In this document: positions 17,713 to 25,685 of the stretch, one piece after another | Numbering within the stretch: position 1 is the first letter of the stretch | Layout of the letters: each line of letters opens with the position of its first letter | Assembly: GCF_000341105.1 (NCBI RefSeq) | Contig: NZ_ANBB01000052.1 | Location: 22,368 to 86,367 of the forward strand | From: Nocardiopsis potens DSM 45234 | Lineage (GTDB): Bacteria > Actinomycetota > Actinomycetes > Streptosporangiales > Streptosporangiaceae | Direction of reading: 5' to 3' | DNA length: 64,000 nt | Made by a program: the position numbers and the translations under genes | The notes under the pieces: model-generated | Databases searched by the model: none | Told to the model about the DNA's origin: nothing | The model's input: only the letters and a program-made list of their open reading frames with translations

Positions 17713-18714
17713 GTGAGCTGGCCCGCCGTATCCGTCGTCATGCCCGTACTGAACGAGGAGCGCCACCTCGAGGCCGCCGTGCGGCACGTGCTCGCCCAGG
17801 AGTACCCGGGCGACATGGAGGTGGTGCTCGGCGTGGGCCCCTCCGAGGACCGCACCCGGGAGGTCGCCGACGCGCTGGCCGCGGCCGACCCGCGGGTGGT
17901 CGTGGTGGACAACCCCACCGGCCGCACCCCCGCCGGGCTCAACGCGGCGATCGGGGCCTCCTCGCACGAGATCGTGGCCCGCATCGACGGCCACGCGATG
18001 ATGCCCTCCGACTACCTGCGGGTGGCGGTGGAGACGCTGGAGGAGACCGGCGCGGACAACGTGGGCGGCATCATGGCCGCCGAGGGCGAGACCCCCTGGG
18101 AGAAGGCGGTCGCCGCCGCGATGACCTCCAAGGTCGGGGTCGGCAACGCGCGCTTCCACACCGGCGGCGAGGGCGGCCCGGCCGACACCGTCTACCTCGG
18201 CGTGTTCCGCCGCTCGGCGCTGGACCGGGTCGGCGGCTACGACGAGGCGTTCCTCCGCGCCCAGGACTGGGAGATGAACCACCGGATCCGGGAGACCGGC
18301 GGGACGGTCTGGTTCCAGCCGCGGATGCGGGTCTCCTACCGGCCCCGGCCGACCCCGGCCAAGCTGGCCAAGCAGTACTTCCACTACGGGCGCTGGCGGC
18401 GCGTGGTGGCGCGTCAGCACAAGGGCACCATCAACCTGCGCTACCTGGCGCCGCCGGCCGCCGTCGCGGGCATCGCGGCCGGCCTGGTCGGCGGGTTCTT
18501 CTTCTGGCCGGCCTGGCTGGTCCCGGGCGGCTACGCCGCTGCGGTCCTGGCCGCCTCGGTCCCGCTCGGCTCCGGGCTGCCCGCCAAGGGGCGGCTGTCG
18601 GTCCCGGTGGCCCTGGCCACCATGCACATGGCCTGGGGGGTGGGCTTCATCACCAGCCCGCCGAGCCTGGGCGCGGACTCGCGCACCGCCCGCGCCCAGC
18701 GCGAGAACGCCTGA
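17713..18714 (+). CDS. Family 2 glycosyltransferase
   Basis: 333 residues. GT-A fold: VSVVMPVLNEERHLEAAV opens it, the metal-binding ARIDGHAMM is the DxD-type site, and RAQDWEMNHRIRETGG holds the acceptor-side ED/W motif. Two hydrophobic segments near the C-terminus (about 240-275 and 290-312) anchor it in the membrane. Similarity is to ExoA-like succinoglycan transferases. It should add a sugar to a lipid-linked acceptor. GTG at 17713 has AAGGGGA about 8 bases before it; an upstream ATG at 17680 adds 11 residues. Confidence 0.85.
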   Translation: MSWPAVSVVMPVLNEERHLEAAVRHVLAQEYPGDMEVVLGVGPSEDRTREVADALAAADPRVVVVDNPTGRTPAGLNAAIGASSHEIVARIDGHAMMPSDYLRVAVETLEETGADNVGGIMAAEGETPWEKAVAAAMTSKVGVGNARFHTGGEGGPADTVYLGVFRRSALDRVGGYDEAFLRAQDWEMNHRIRETGGTVWFQPRMRVSYRPRPTPAKLAKQYFHYGRWRRVVARQHKGTINLRYLAPPAAVAGIAAGLVGGFFFWPAWLVPGGYAAAVLAASVPLGSGLPAKGRLSVPVALATMHMAWGVGFITSPPSLGADSRTARAQRENA

Positions 18715-18746
18715 GGCGCCCCGCCCTCGGGGTGGGGGAGAGCGGG

Positions 18747-19520
18747 TCACTCCGCGGCGGGCGGCGCGCCCTCCTTGAGTGCGGCGACCACGCCCGGGAC
18801 GTCGTCGACCACGACCGCGTCCACCCCGGCCTCGGCGAACCGGGCGGCGTCCACCGGGTCCGGGCACCAGGAGACCACCTCCAGGCCGGCCCGGTGCGCG
18901 GTGTCCACGGTGTACCCGACGCCGCGCCGGCCCGGCCGGGGCGCGTCCCCGGTCAGCCCGAAGGAGCGCGCGTCGATCGCCACGATCGCGCAGCCCAGCC
19001 CGGCCGCCCCGGCCACCGCCTGGTCCAGCGGGTTGCGCACGAACGGCATCCACGCGGTCGGCACCCCGGGGGCGTCCCGGTGCACCCGGAGCAGGACCGC
19101 CGGGTCGAAGGAGCAGACGAACAGCCTGCGGTGCGCGGCCTCCCGGCGCAGCACCGGGGCGAGCAGCGCCCCGGTCCGCCGCTCCGGCGGGTCGGCCGCG
19201 TCCTCCATCACCGTCTTGACGTCGACGTCCAGCCCGACCTCCGGGGGGAGCGCGGCCAGCGCGTCGTCCAGCGCGACCAGCCCGGCCTCGCGGCACTGCG
19301 CGGCGGTGAGGTCCACCACCGCCCGCCCGTCGCCCAGCGCCGCGTCGTGGTGGAGCACCAGGACGTCGTCGGAGGTGCGGCGCACGTCGATCTCGATCCA
19401 GGAGGCGCCCGCCTCGACCGCGGCCAGGTAGGAGGCGACCGTGTTCTCCCGCAGCCCGCCGGCCGACCCCCGGCCGGCGCCGCGGTGCCCGATGACCTCG
19501 GTGGGGGTGAAGACCGCCAT
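18747..19520 (-). CDS. Glycerophosphodiester phosphodiesterase
   Basis: 257 residues, one GDPD TIM-barrel domain. GHRGAGRG with the catalytic His, RENTVAS, WIEIDVRRTSDDVLVLHHD and DVKT carry the usual metal ligands. It hydrolyses glycerophosphodiesters to glycerol-3-phosphate and an alcohol; in this context the source could be phospholipid or glycerophosphate polymer. No signal peptide, so it acts inside the cell. The start ATG shares its A with the stop of the upstream cytidylyltransferase gene (TGATG), so both are translated together. Confidence 0.87.
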   Translation of the reverse strand: MAVFTPTEVIGHRGAGRGSAGGLRENTVASYLAAVEAGASWIEIDVRRTSDDVLVLHHDAALGDGRAVVDLTAAQCREAGLVALDDALAALPPEVGLDVDVKTVMEDAADPPERRTGALLAPVLRREAAHRRLFVCSFDPAVLLRVHRDAPGVPTAWMPFVRNPLDQAVAGAAGLGCAIVAIDARSFGLTGDAPRPGRRGVGYTVDTAHRAGLEVVSWCPDPVDAARFAEAGVDAVVVDDVPGVVAALKEGAPPAAE

Positions 19521-20254
19521 CAGCCGTCCCTTCCGGTTCCCGCGTCCCGGCGGAGCAGGGCCTCGGCGACCTCGACGTCCCCCGGGTGGGTGATCTTGAT
19601 GTTGGACTCGGTGCCGGCCACGATCCGCACCGGTTCGCCGGGCAGGTAGCGCAGCACCACCCCGCAGTCGTCGGTGGCGACCAGCTCCGGGTCGGCCAGG
19701 GCCAGTTCGTAGGCGCGCCGCAGCACCCCCAGCCGGAAGCCCTGCGGGGTCTGCATCCGGCGCAGCTCGGAGCGGGGCGGGACCTCGGCGATCACCTCGG
19801 TGCCGCCCGGGGCCGCCGCCACCCGCACCACGGTGTCGGAGGAGGGCACCCCGACGCCGACCGCGCCCGCCCCGGCCAGTGCCTCCACCACCGCGCCGAT
19901 GGTCGCCCGGGCCACCAGCGGGCGCACCGCGTCGTGGATGAGCAGCAGGTCTCCGTCGCCGCGGGCGGCCACCGCGCGCAGCGCCGCGGTGGAGCTCTCG
20001 GTCCGGGTGGCGCCGCCGGGCAGCACCGCCGAGACCTTGGCGGCCCCGGAGCCCTTCACGATCCGCTCCACCTCGGACAGGTGCTCGGGGACCATGAACA
20101 CCACGATCTCGTCCACCTCGGGGGCGGCCTCGAACGCCGCGATCGAGTGCTCGATGATCGGCCGCCCGGCCAGGGGCAGCAGCTGCTTGGGGAGGGGCCC
20201 GCCCATCCGGGCGCCCACGCCGCCCGCGAGGATCGCGGCGGTCACGTGCGGCAT
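19520..20254 (-). CDS. IspD/TarI family cytidylyltransferase
   Basis: 244 residues. ILAGGVGARMG, PKQLLPLAGRPIIEHSI, HDAVRPLV and QTPQGFR define a sugar/polyol-phosphate cytidylyltransferase. The ILAGG...LPKQLLPL...RPII version is closer to TarI (ribitol-5-phosphate) than to classical IspD, which has a PAAG-type opening. The lack of an adjacent ispF and the presence of a teichoic-acid-type exporter across the promoter region also favour a CDP-polyol role. I cannot exclude IspD. ATG at 20254 is preceded by AGCGAGG; longer in-frame starts exist to 20314. Confidence 0.8.
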   Translation of the reverse strand: MPHVTAAILAGGVGARMGGPLPKQLLPLAGRPIIEHSIAAFEAAPEVDEIVVFMVPEHLSEVERIVKGSGAAKVSAVLPGGATRTESSTAALRAVAARGDGDLLLIHDAVRPLVARATIGAVVEALAGAGAVGVGVPSSDTVVRVAAAPGGTEVIAEVPPRSELRRMQTPQGFRLGVLRRAYELALADPELVATDDCGVVLRYLPGEPVRIVAGTESNIKITHPGDVEVAEALLRRDAGTGRDG

Positions 20255-20281
20255 CGCGCACCTCGCTTCCGTCTCACCGAA

Positions 20282-20310
20282 AAAATATTGGCTTCCGGGC
20301 GGTCCGTCGA
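20282..20310 (-). promoter_or_regulatory. Candidate promoter of the cytidylyltransferase-GDPD operon
   Basis: On the minus strand TCGACG (20305-20310), 17-base spacer, TATTTT (20282-20287), about 30-50 bases ahead of ATG 20254. The A/T patch is striking in this GC-rich region. Confidence 0.45.
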
Positions 20311-20659
20311 TCACGGGCGGAAGGAGGCGGGAGGGGACGGGAGGGAGAGAAGTGCGGACCGCGCGGGGAGGAACCGTCCGCCGCGCCGGTACTCTTGTGA
20401 CGCCTGAACGGATGGCCGCTCCGTCGATGTGACAGGATCGGCCACCGAACCCGGGGCGGGCGCCCGCTTCGCGCGCCGCCGCGCCGCCGCCCCGGAGATC
20501 CGACCCCTGAACCGCACGGCCTCCCGGGCCACAGTCCCGGGCCGGGCCGCGGCCGCCCCGCGCGGTACCCGCGGTTCACCCCGGCCGGCCCCGCGTCCCC
20601 CAAGCCCATGTCGCGCCCGGCCCCGCAAGTGTCGAACCTGCACACACGAGGAGGTGGCG
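20311..20659. other. Intergenic region between cytidylyltransferase and ABC exporter
   Basis: The divergent gap covers 20255-20659. Apart from the minus-strand promoter candidate I see nothing decisive. Reading frames here are shadows of GC bias. The promoter of the exporter operon must lie here. Confidence 0.4.
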
Positions 20660-21487
20660 GTGGCGTCAAGGGCGCTGTCCGTCTGGCAGAACCGGCAGGT
20701 CGTGGGCCTCCTGGTCAAGCGAGACCTGAAGGTCAAATACCAGAAGTCGATTCTGGGCTACGCGTGGTCGATGCTGGAGCCGCTGGCCATGGCCGGCGTC
20801 TACTTCTTCGTGTTCGGCCTGATCTTCAACACCAACCGGGGGGTCCCGGGCGGGGACGACGCCCCCGGCGGCTACCTGCTCTTCCTCATCTCCGGCCTGC
20901 TGCCCTGGCTCTGGTTCAGCACCGCGCTGAACGAGGCGCCCAAGGCGCTGATCTCCCAGGCCAAGCTGATCACCACGATGAAGGTCCCGCGGGAGATCTT
21001 CCCGATCGCCGTGGTCACCCGCGGGTTCGTCGACTACCTGTTCACCTGGCCGGTGCTGCTGCTCTTCGTGTTCGCGCTGAGCGGCCGGACCCACCTGATG
21101 GGCCTGCTGGTCTGGCTGCCGCTGGCGCTGCTGGTGCAGTACGCCTTCACCCTCGGCGTGACCTTCCTGCTCGCCTCGGTGAACGTGCTGGTCCGCGACG
21201 TCGAGCGGGTGGTCCGTATCCTGAACCGGGTGCTGTTCTACGCCTCGGCCATCATCATCCCGTCCGGAATGGTGCTGGACTCCGATTCGTTCCCGCAGTG
21301 GTTCAAGGTCCTCTACGAGCTCAACCCCCTGCTCGGCATCTTCAAGATGCACCACGCGGTCTGGTACCCGGCAGACGCCCCGAACGCGTTCATCCTGGGC
21401 ACCTCGATCGGAGGGGCGATCATCGCCCTCGCCGTCGGATACTGGACGTTCCGGCGGTTGGAGACGTCCGTCCTGAAGGAGCTGTGA
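20660..21487 (+). CDS. ABC-2 type polysaccharide/teichoic acid export permease
   Basis: 275 residues with six hydrophobic segments, the ABC-2 membrane domain of TagG/Wzm type. LVKRDLKVKYQKSILGYAWSMLEP is the family's N-terminal amphipathic helix, and LNPLLGIFKMHHAVWY ends the domain. With the ATPase encoded next it should export a lipid-linked polymer. GTG at 20660 has GAGGAGG five bases before it; GTG at 20654 is also in frame. The stop overlaps the ATPase start by one base. Confidence 0.88.
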   Translation: MASRALSVWQNRQVVGLLVKRDLKVKYQKSILGYAWSMLEPLAMAGVYFFVFGLIFNTNRGVPGGDDAPGGYLLFLISGLLPWLWFSTALNEAPKALISQAKLITTMKVPREIFPIAVVTRGFVDYLFTWPVLLLFVFALSGRTHLMGLLVWLPLALLVQYAFTLGVTFLLASVNVLVRDVERVVRILNRVLFYASAIIIPSGMVLDSDSFPQWFKVLYELNPLLGIFKMHHAVWYPADAPNAFILGTSIGGAIIALAVGYWTFRRLETSVLKEL

Positions 21488-22368
21488 TGGCGGAACCGGT
21501 CATCGAGGCCGAGAACCTCGGCATTCGGTTCGCGGTGAACCGCAGGCGCAAGCGGAGCCTGCGCGAGATGTTCATCCACGGGACCAAGCGCGACCCCAAC
21601 CCCACCGGCAAGGACTTCTGGCCGCTGCGCAACGTCTCCTTCTCGGTGGGGCAGGGCGAGTGCGTCGGGATCGTCGGCAAGAACGGCACAGGCAAGTCCA
21701 CCCTGCTCAAGATGATCGCCGGGGTGCTCATCCCGGACGAGGGCAGGGTCACCGTGCGCGGCAAGGTGGCCCCGCTGCTGGAGCTGCGGGCCGGCTTCAA
21801 CGACCAGCTCACCGGCCGGGAGAACGTGCACCTGGTCGGCTCGCTGCACGGCATGCCCCCGGAGACGATCGAGGAGAAGTTCGGCGAGATCGTCGAGTTC
21901 GCCAACCTCCGCGAGGGCTACATCGACATGCCGGTGCGGCACTACTCCAGCGGGATGAAGGTGCGGCTCGGCTTCGCCCTCATCTCCCAGCTGCAGCACC
22001 CGGTGATGCTGGTGGACGAGGTGCTCGCCGTCGGCGACAAGGCCTTCCGGAAGAAGTGCTACGAGGCCATCGGGCGGATGCTGGAGAACAACCGCACCAT
22101 GGTGCTGGTCTCGCACAACGAGGGCGACCTCAAGCGCTTCTGCGACCGCGGCCTCTACATCAAGGACGGCGCGCTGGCCCTGGACGCCGACATCGAGACC
22201 TCGCTGCAGGCCTACAACGACGACACCAAGGCCGAGGCCGAGGCGGCGAAGAAGCGGGCCGCCAAGAGGAAGGCCGCCGAGGAGAAGAAGGCGGCCGAGC
22301 AGCAGCAGGCCGCGGAGCAGGAGAAGCCGGCCGACGGCGGCGAGCAGGGCGGCGGCCAGGCCGCCTGA
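21487..22368 (+). CDS. Teichoic acid/O-antigen export ABC transporter ATPase
   Basis: 293 residues. Walker A GKNGTGKST at about 73-81, signature YSSGMKVRLGFA at about 157, Walker B VMLVDEVLAVGD, and the switch His in LVSHNEGD. The LREMFIHGTKRD N-terminal stretch and order of motifs are those of TagH/Wzt-type ATPases. The C-terminal 40 residues are a charged Ala/Glu/Lys coiled-coil tail, not a carbohydrate-binding Wzt domain, so the exporter probably does not read a terminal sugar. ATG overlaps the permease stop. Confidence 0.9.
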   Translation: MAEPVIEAENLGIRFAVNRRRKRSLREMFIHGTKRDPNPTGKDFWPLRNVSFSVGQGECVGIVGKNGTGKSTLLKMIAGVLIPDEGRVTVRGKVAPLLELRAGFNDQLTGRENVHLVGSLHGMPPETIEEKFGEIVEFANLREGYIDMPVRHYSSGMKVRLGFALISQLQHPVMLVDEVLAVGDKAFRKKCYEAIGRMLENNRTMVLVSHNEGDLKRFCDRGLYIKDGALALDADIETSLQAYNDDTKAEAEAAKKRAAKRKAAEEKKAAEQQQAAEQEKPADGGEQGGGQAA

Positions 22369-22445
22369 CCCCCCGCCCCCGTGTTGGAGCTTGCCCGGGA
22401 CCCGGTCCTGGGTGAGGCTCGACGCGGGGGAAGGGAGGGCGGGCG

Positions 22446-23231
22446 ATGGCCGCTGCCGGTGCATTCTCCGCGTCGGGGAGGTTCCCGCCGGTGCGGGCGG
22501 CCGCCGGGGCCGCGGCCCGGGCCGAGCTGACGCCCGCCGCGATCACCAGGGTCGGCACCGTCCTCGGCGTGCTCGCCGCGCTCTGGTTCTCCAGCGGAGA
22601 CCTGCGCGGCGCCGTGGCCGGCTCGGTCCTGCTCGGCGCGGTGCTCTTCTGCGACCAGGTCCGCGACGCCCTGGCCGGGCCGTCCCCGGACGCCTTCACC
22701 GAGTGGCTGGACGTGGTGCTGGGCCGGTTCCGCGAGTACGCGGTCTACGCCGGGCTGGCCGTCGGCGGGGTGCTCGCCGGCGTCGAGGACGCCTGGGCCT
22801 GGGCCGCCGGGGCGCTGATCGCCAACGCCCTGCGGGACACCGCCATCGCCTCCGGTGCGCCCGGGACCGCCGGGCCGCGGCCGCCCGCGCCGCGCGGCCG
22901 GGACTGGTCCTCCGCCGTGCTCGGCGGCCTGGACCCGGAGCGGCCGCCGGGTGACCCCGGCCTCACCAGCGAGCTGCTGGGCGACCCGGTGCCCGAGCGG
23001 GAGCGGCCGCGGCGGCGCCGGACCGGCTCCTACGCGCTCGCCGCCCGCCCCGGTCCGCTGTCCGGGCTGCGCGCCGCCGCGTGCTTCCCGGAGCCGGTGA
23101 GGTTCCTGGTCATAGCGGTGACGGCGGTGTTCGCCGATGCGCGGGTGACCTTCATCGCACTGATCACCGGGTGCGCGATCGCGGCGACCGCGGCCCTGGT
23201 CGACCCGCGCCCGGGCGAAGGGAGGCGGTAG
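22446..23231 (+). CDS. Degenerate CDP-alcohol phosphatidyltransferase-like membrane protein
   Basis: 261 residues with about five hydrophobic segments in two blocks. The span FCDQVRDALAGPSPDAFTEWLD aligns loosely with the CDP-alcohol transferase motif of the protein at 25663-26433 (DCSDGEVARYTG...YLDRIGHY), but the DG and AR pairs and most acidic ligands are lost. A long basic insert (about 150-200) splits the membrane blocks. It may be a non-catalytic partner. The next gene begins 3 bases after its stop. Family assignment is by position and weak pattern only. Confidence 0.55.
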   Translation: MAAAGAFSASGRFPPVRAAAGAAARAELTPAAITRVGTVLGVLAALWFSSGDLRGAVAGSVLLGAVLFCDQVRDALAGPSPDAFTEWLDVVLGRFREYAVYAGLAVGGVLAGVEDAWAWAAGALIANALRDTAIASGAPGTAGPRPPAPRGRDWSSAVLGGLDPERPPGDPGLTSELLGDPVPERERPRRRRTGSYALAARPGPLSGLRAAACFPEPVRFLVIAVTAVFADARVTFIALITGCAIAATAALVDPRPGEGRR

Positions 23232-23234
23232 CGC

Positions 23235-23882
23235 GTGGAGGCGTATCCGGAACCGGACGGGACCGCCCGCTCCCACGTGCGGTTTCTCCGTGATGATGGT
23301 CACCTGAGCCGGGCCCTGGGGCGGCTCGGGGGCGGGGCGCTGCCGCCGCTGCCGCCCGCCCTCACCGCGGCCCTGGCCACCGCCGTGCTGCTGGCGGTCG
23401 GTCTCGGGGAGGTCTCAGGCATTACCCTGTTCGCACCGGTGGCCCTGCTGCTGCCGGCCGCGGCCGCCTCCTGGCATCCGCACGGTGGCCGCGCGGACCG
23501 GGCGGTGCCGCCGCTGCTGCGCGGGACCGAGTATCTTTACCTGCTCGCGCTCGGCATCGGTGCCGGTGTCCCCGGGCCGCTGGTGTTCGTACTCTTGACC
23601 GTGGTGGTGCTGCACCACTGCGATACCGTCTGCCGGACGCACCGCGGGACCGGCCGCTCCGGCCGGACCGCGCGGGCGCTGCTCGGGTGGGACGGCCGCA
23701 TGCTGCTGGTCGCCGCCGGAGGTGCGCTGGGCTGGCTCCCGTTCACCTACGGCGCGCTCGCGGCCTGCCTCGCGGTGCTGCTCGTCCGGGAGTCCGCGAA
23801 GGACTGGGCGGACACCCCCGCGGCCCGTCCTGCGGACGTGCCGCGAAACGAACGGGGAGGCGCACAGGCCTCCACGACCTAA
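23235..23882 (+). CDS. DUF5941-like membrane protein
   Basis: 215 residues with roughly five hydrophobic segments. TEYLYLLALGIGAG, VLHHCDTVCRTHRG and LLGWDGRMLLVA resemble, from memory, the actinobacterial DUF5941 domain, which in relatives is fused behind cytidylyltransferase and CDP-alcohol transferase domains. Here the parts are separate genes in order. GTG start is 3 bases after the preceding stop. The function is unknown; a role in handling a CDP-activated alcohol at the membrane is inferred from the neighbours. Confidence 0.6.
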   Translation: MEAYPEPDGTARSHVRFLRDDGHLSRALGRLGGGALPPLPPALTAALATAVLLAVGLGEVSGITLFAPVALLLPAAAASWHPHGGRADRAVPPLLRGTEYLYLLALGIGAGVPGPLVFVLLTVVVLHHCDTVCRTHRGTGRSGRTARALLGWDGRMLLVAAGGALGWLPFTYGALAACLAVLLVRESAKDWADTPAARPADVPRNERGGAQASTT

Positions 23883-23898
23883 GGAGGAACGCGCGTAC

Positions 23899-24630
23899 AT
23901 GCTCGGTATGGTTCTAGCGGCCGGAGCCGGCCGGAGGCTGCGCCCCTACACCGACACCCTTCCCAAGGCGCTGGTCCCGGTCGACGGCGAGACCACCATC
24001 ATGGACATCTCGCTGCGCAACCTGGCCGCCGCGGGCCTCACCGACGTCGTCATCGTGGCGGGCTACTGCGCGAAGGCGGTCGAGGAGCGCAAGGAGGCCC
24101 TGGAGGAGCGGCACGGCGTCAAGCTGACGCTGGTCTACAACGACAAGGCCGAGGAGTGGAACAACGCCTACTCCCTGTGGACCGCGCGTGAGTACTTCTC
24201 CGAAGGCGTCCTCCTCGTCAACGGCGACACCGTGCACCCGGTGAGCGTCGAGGAGACGCTACTCGCCGCCCGCGGCCCGGAGCTGCTCCTCGCGGTGGAC
24301 AACGTCAAAACGCTCGCCGACGAAGAGATGAAGGTGACCCTGGACTCCTCCGGCCACCTGGCCCGGATCACCAAGCTGATGGACCCGGCGACCGCCGCCG
24401 GCGAGTACATCGGCGCCACCCTCATCGAGGGCTCGCTGGCCGGCCGGCTGGCCGACGCCCTCAAGGCCACCTGGGAGCGCGACCCGCAGCTCTACTACGA
24501 GGACGGCTACCAGGAGCTGGTGAACCGCGGCGGCAAGGTCGCCGTGGCGCCGATCGGCAAGGTGGACTGGGTCGAGGTGGACAACCACGAGGACCTGAAC
24601 CGCGCCCGGGAGATCGCATGCCGCTACTAG
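23899..24630 (+). CDS. CTP-type nucleotidyltransferase (phosphocholine cytidylyltransferase-like)
   Basis: 243 residues, nucleotidyltransferase fold. GMVLAAGAGRRLRPYTDTLPKALVPV is the nucleotide loop and acceptor lysine, NNAYSLWTAREYF and LLVNGDTVH hold the metal-binding Asp, and WVEVDNHEDL ends the fold. The NNxYSLW signature is typical of LicC/inositol-phosphate cytidylyltransferases rather than glucose-1-phosphate enzymes. It should activate a phospho-alcohol as its CDP derivative; the glycerol-1-phosphate dehydrogenase encoded next suggests the substrate. AAGGAGG precedes ATG 23899. Ends overlapping the next gene by 13 bases. Confidence 0.85.
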   Translation: MLGMVLAAGAGRRLRPYTDTLPKALVPVDGETTIMDISLRNLAAAGLTDVVIVAGYCAKAVEERKEALEERHGVKLTLVYNDKAEEWNNAYSLWTAREYFSEGVLLVNGDTVHPVSVEETLLAARGPELLLAVDNVKTLADEEMKVTLDSSGHLARITKLMDPATAAGEYIGATLIEGSLAGRLADALKATWERDPQLYYEDGYQELVNRGGKVAVAPIGKVDWVEVDNHEDLNRAREIACRY

Positions 24631-25685
24631 CCCGGATGCTGCCCTCACCCCTCACCATCGACGTCCGCCGCGGGGCCATCGCCTCGCTCGGGTCGGTCCT
24701 GTCCGACCGGCGGATCGCGACGGAGGGGCGCATCGCCGTGGCCGTGGGCCCGGGGCAGGGCGCGCAGATCGCCGCCGACCTCGACCTGCCCAACTGCGAG
24801 GTGTTCCAGGTCGAGGGCGGCAGCATCGACGTCGCCACCGAGCTGGGCAAGAAGATCCGCTCCGGCGCCTACGAGGCCGTCGCCGGCATCGGCGGCGGGA
24901 AGACCATCGACGTCACCAAGTACGCCGCCTCGATGGCCGGCGTGCCCATGGTGGCGGTGGCCACCAACCTGGCGCACGACGGGATCGCGTCGCCGACCGC
25001 CTCCCTGGAGCACGAGAGCGGCAAGGGCACCTACGGGGTGTCCATGCCGATCGCGGTCGTCATCGACGTGGACTACGTGCGCGCCGCGCCGCCCCGGCTG
25101 GTCCGCTCCGGCGTGGGCGACGTGGTCAGCAACCTCTCCGCGATCGCCGACTGGGAGCTGGCCGGGCGGGAGCAGGGCGAGCCGGTGGACGGCATGGCCG
25201 TCACCTTCGCCCGGGTCGCCGCCGAGGCGGTGCTGCACCGCCGCGACTCGGTGGAGTCCCAGGAGTTCCTGACCGTGCTGGCCGAGGCGCTGGTGCTGTC
25301 CGGGATGGCCATGTCGGTCGCGGGCTCCTCCCGGCCCGCCAGCGGCGCCTGCCACGAGATCCTGCACGCCATCACGCACCTGTACCCCGGGGTGAGCAAC
25401 CACGGGGAGCTCGCCGGCATCGGCGCGCTGTACGCCTCGTTCCTGCGCGTCAGGCACCTGGGCGAGGACGGGCGCAGGGTGCAGGACATCCGCGCCTGCC
25501 TGCTCCGGCACGAACTCCCGGTCGTCCCCTCCGACGTCGGGCTGGACACCGAGCAGTTCGTCCGGGCGGTCGCGCACGCCCCCGCCACCAGGCCGGGGCG
25601 CTACACCATCCTCGAACACCTCGACCTGTCCGAGGACGAGATCCGTCGGAGCGTCGGTGAATATGTCGAAACCCTCGGTCGCTGA
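24618..25685 (+). CDS. sn-Glycerol-1-phosphate dehydrogenase family protein
   Basis: 355 residues, iron/zinc alcohol dehydrogenase superfamily. GGGKTIDVTKYAA binds NAD(P). ATNLAHDGIASPTASL, GSSRPASGACHEILHAIT and SNHGELAGIG reproduce the three metal-ligand motifs (Asp, His, His) of archaeal glycerol-1-phosphate dehydrogenase and bacterial AraM. RLVRSGVGDVVSNLSAIADW is also shared. It should reduce dihydroxyacetone phosphate to sn-glycerol-1-phosphate, the stereoisomer opposite to that in bacterial phospholipids. Starts inside the cytidylyltransferase gene and ends inside the next, so it is translationally coupled. A second ATG at 24636 is possible. Confidence 0.85.
   Translation: MPLLARMLPSPLTIDVRRGAIASLGSVLSDRRIATEGRIAVAVGPGQGAQIAADLDLPNCEVFQVEGGSIDVATELGKKIRSGAYEAVAGIGGGKTIDVTKYAASMAGVPMVAVATNLAHDGIASPTASLEHESGKGTYGVSMPIAVVIDVDYVRAAPPRLVRSGVGDVVSNLSAIADWELAGREQGEPVDGMAVTFARVAAEAVLHRRDSVESQEFLTVLAEALVLSGMAMSVAGSSRPASGACHEILHAITHLYPGVSNHGELAGIGALYASFLRVRHLGEDGRRVQDIRACLLRHELPVVPSDVGLDTEQFVRAVAHAPATRPGRYTILEHLDLSEDEIRRSVGEYVETLGR

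Noticed and set aside
19520..20254. Calling the cytidylyltransferase ispD outright
   Set aside because: Motif details and context are closer to TarI; kept as IspD/TarI family.
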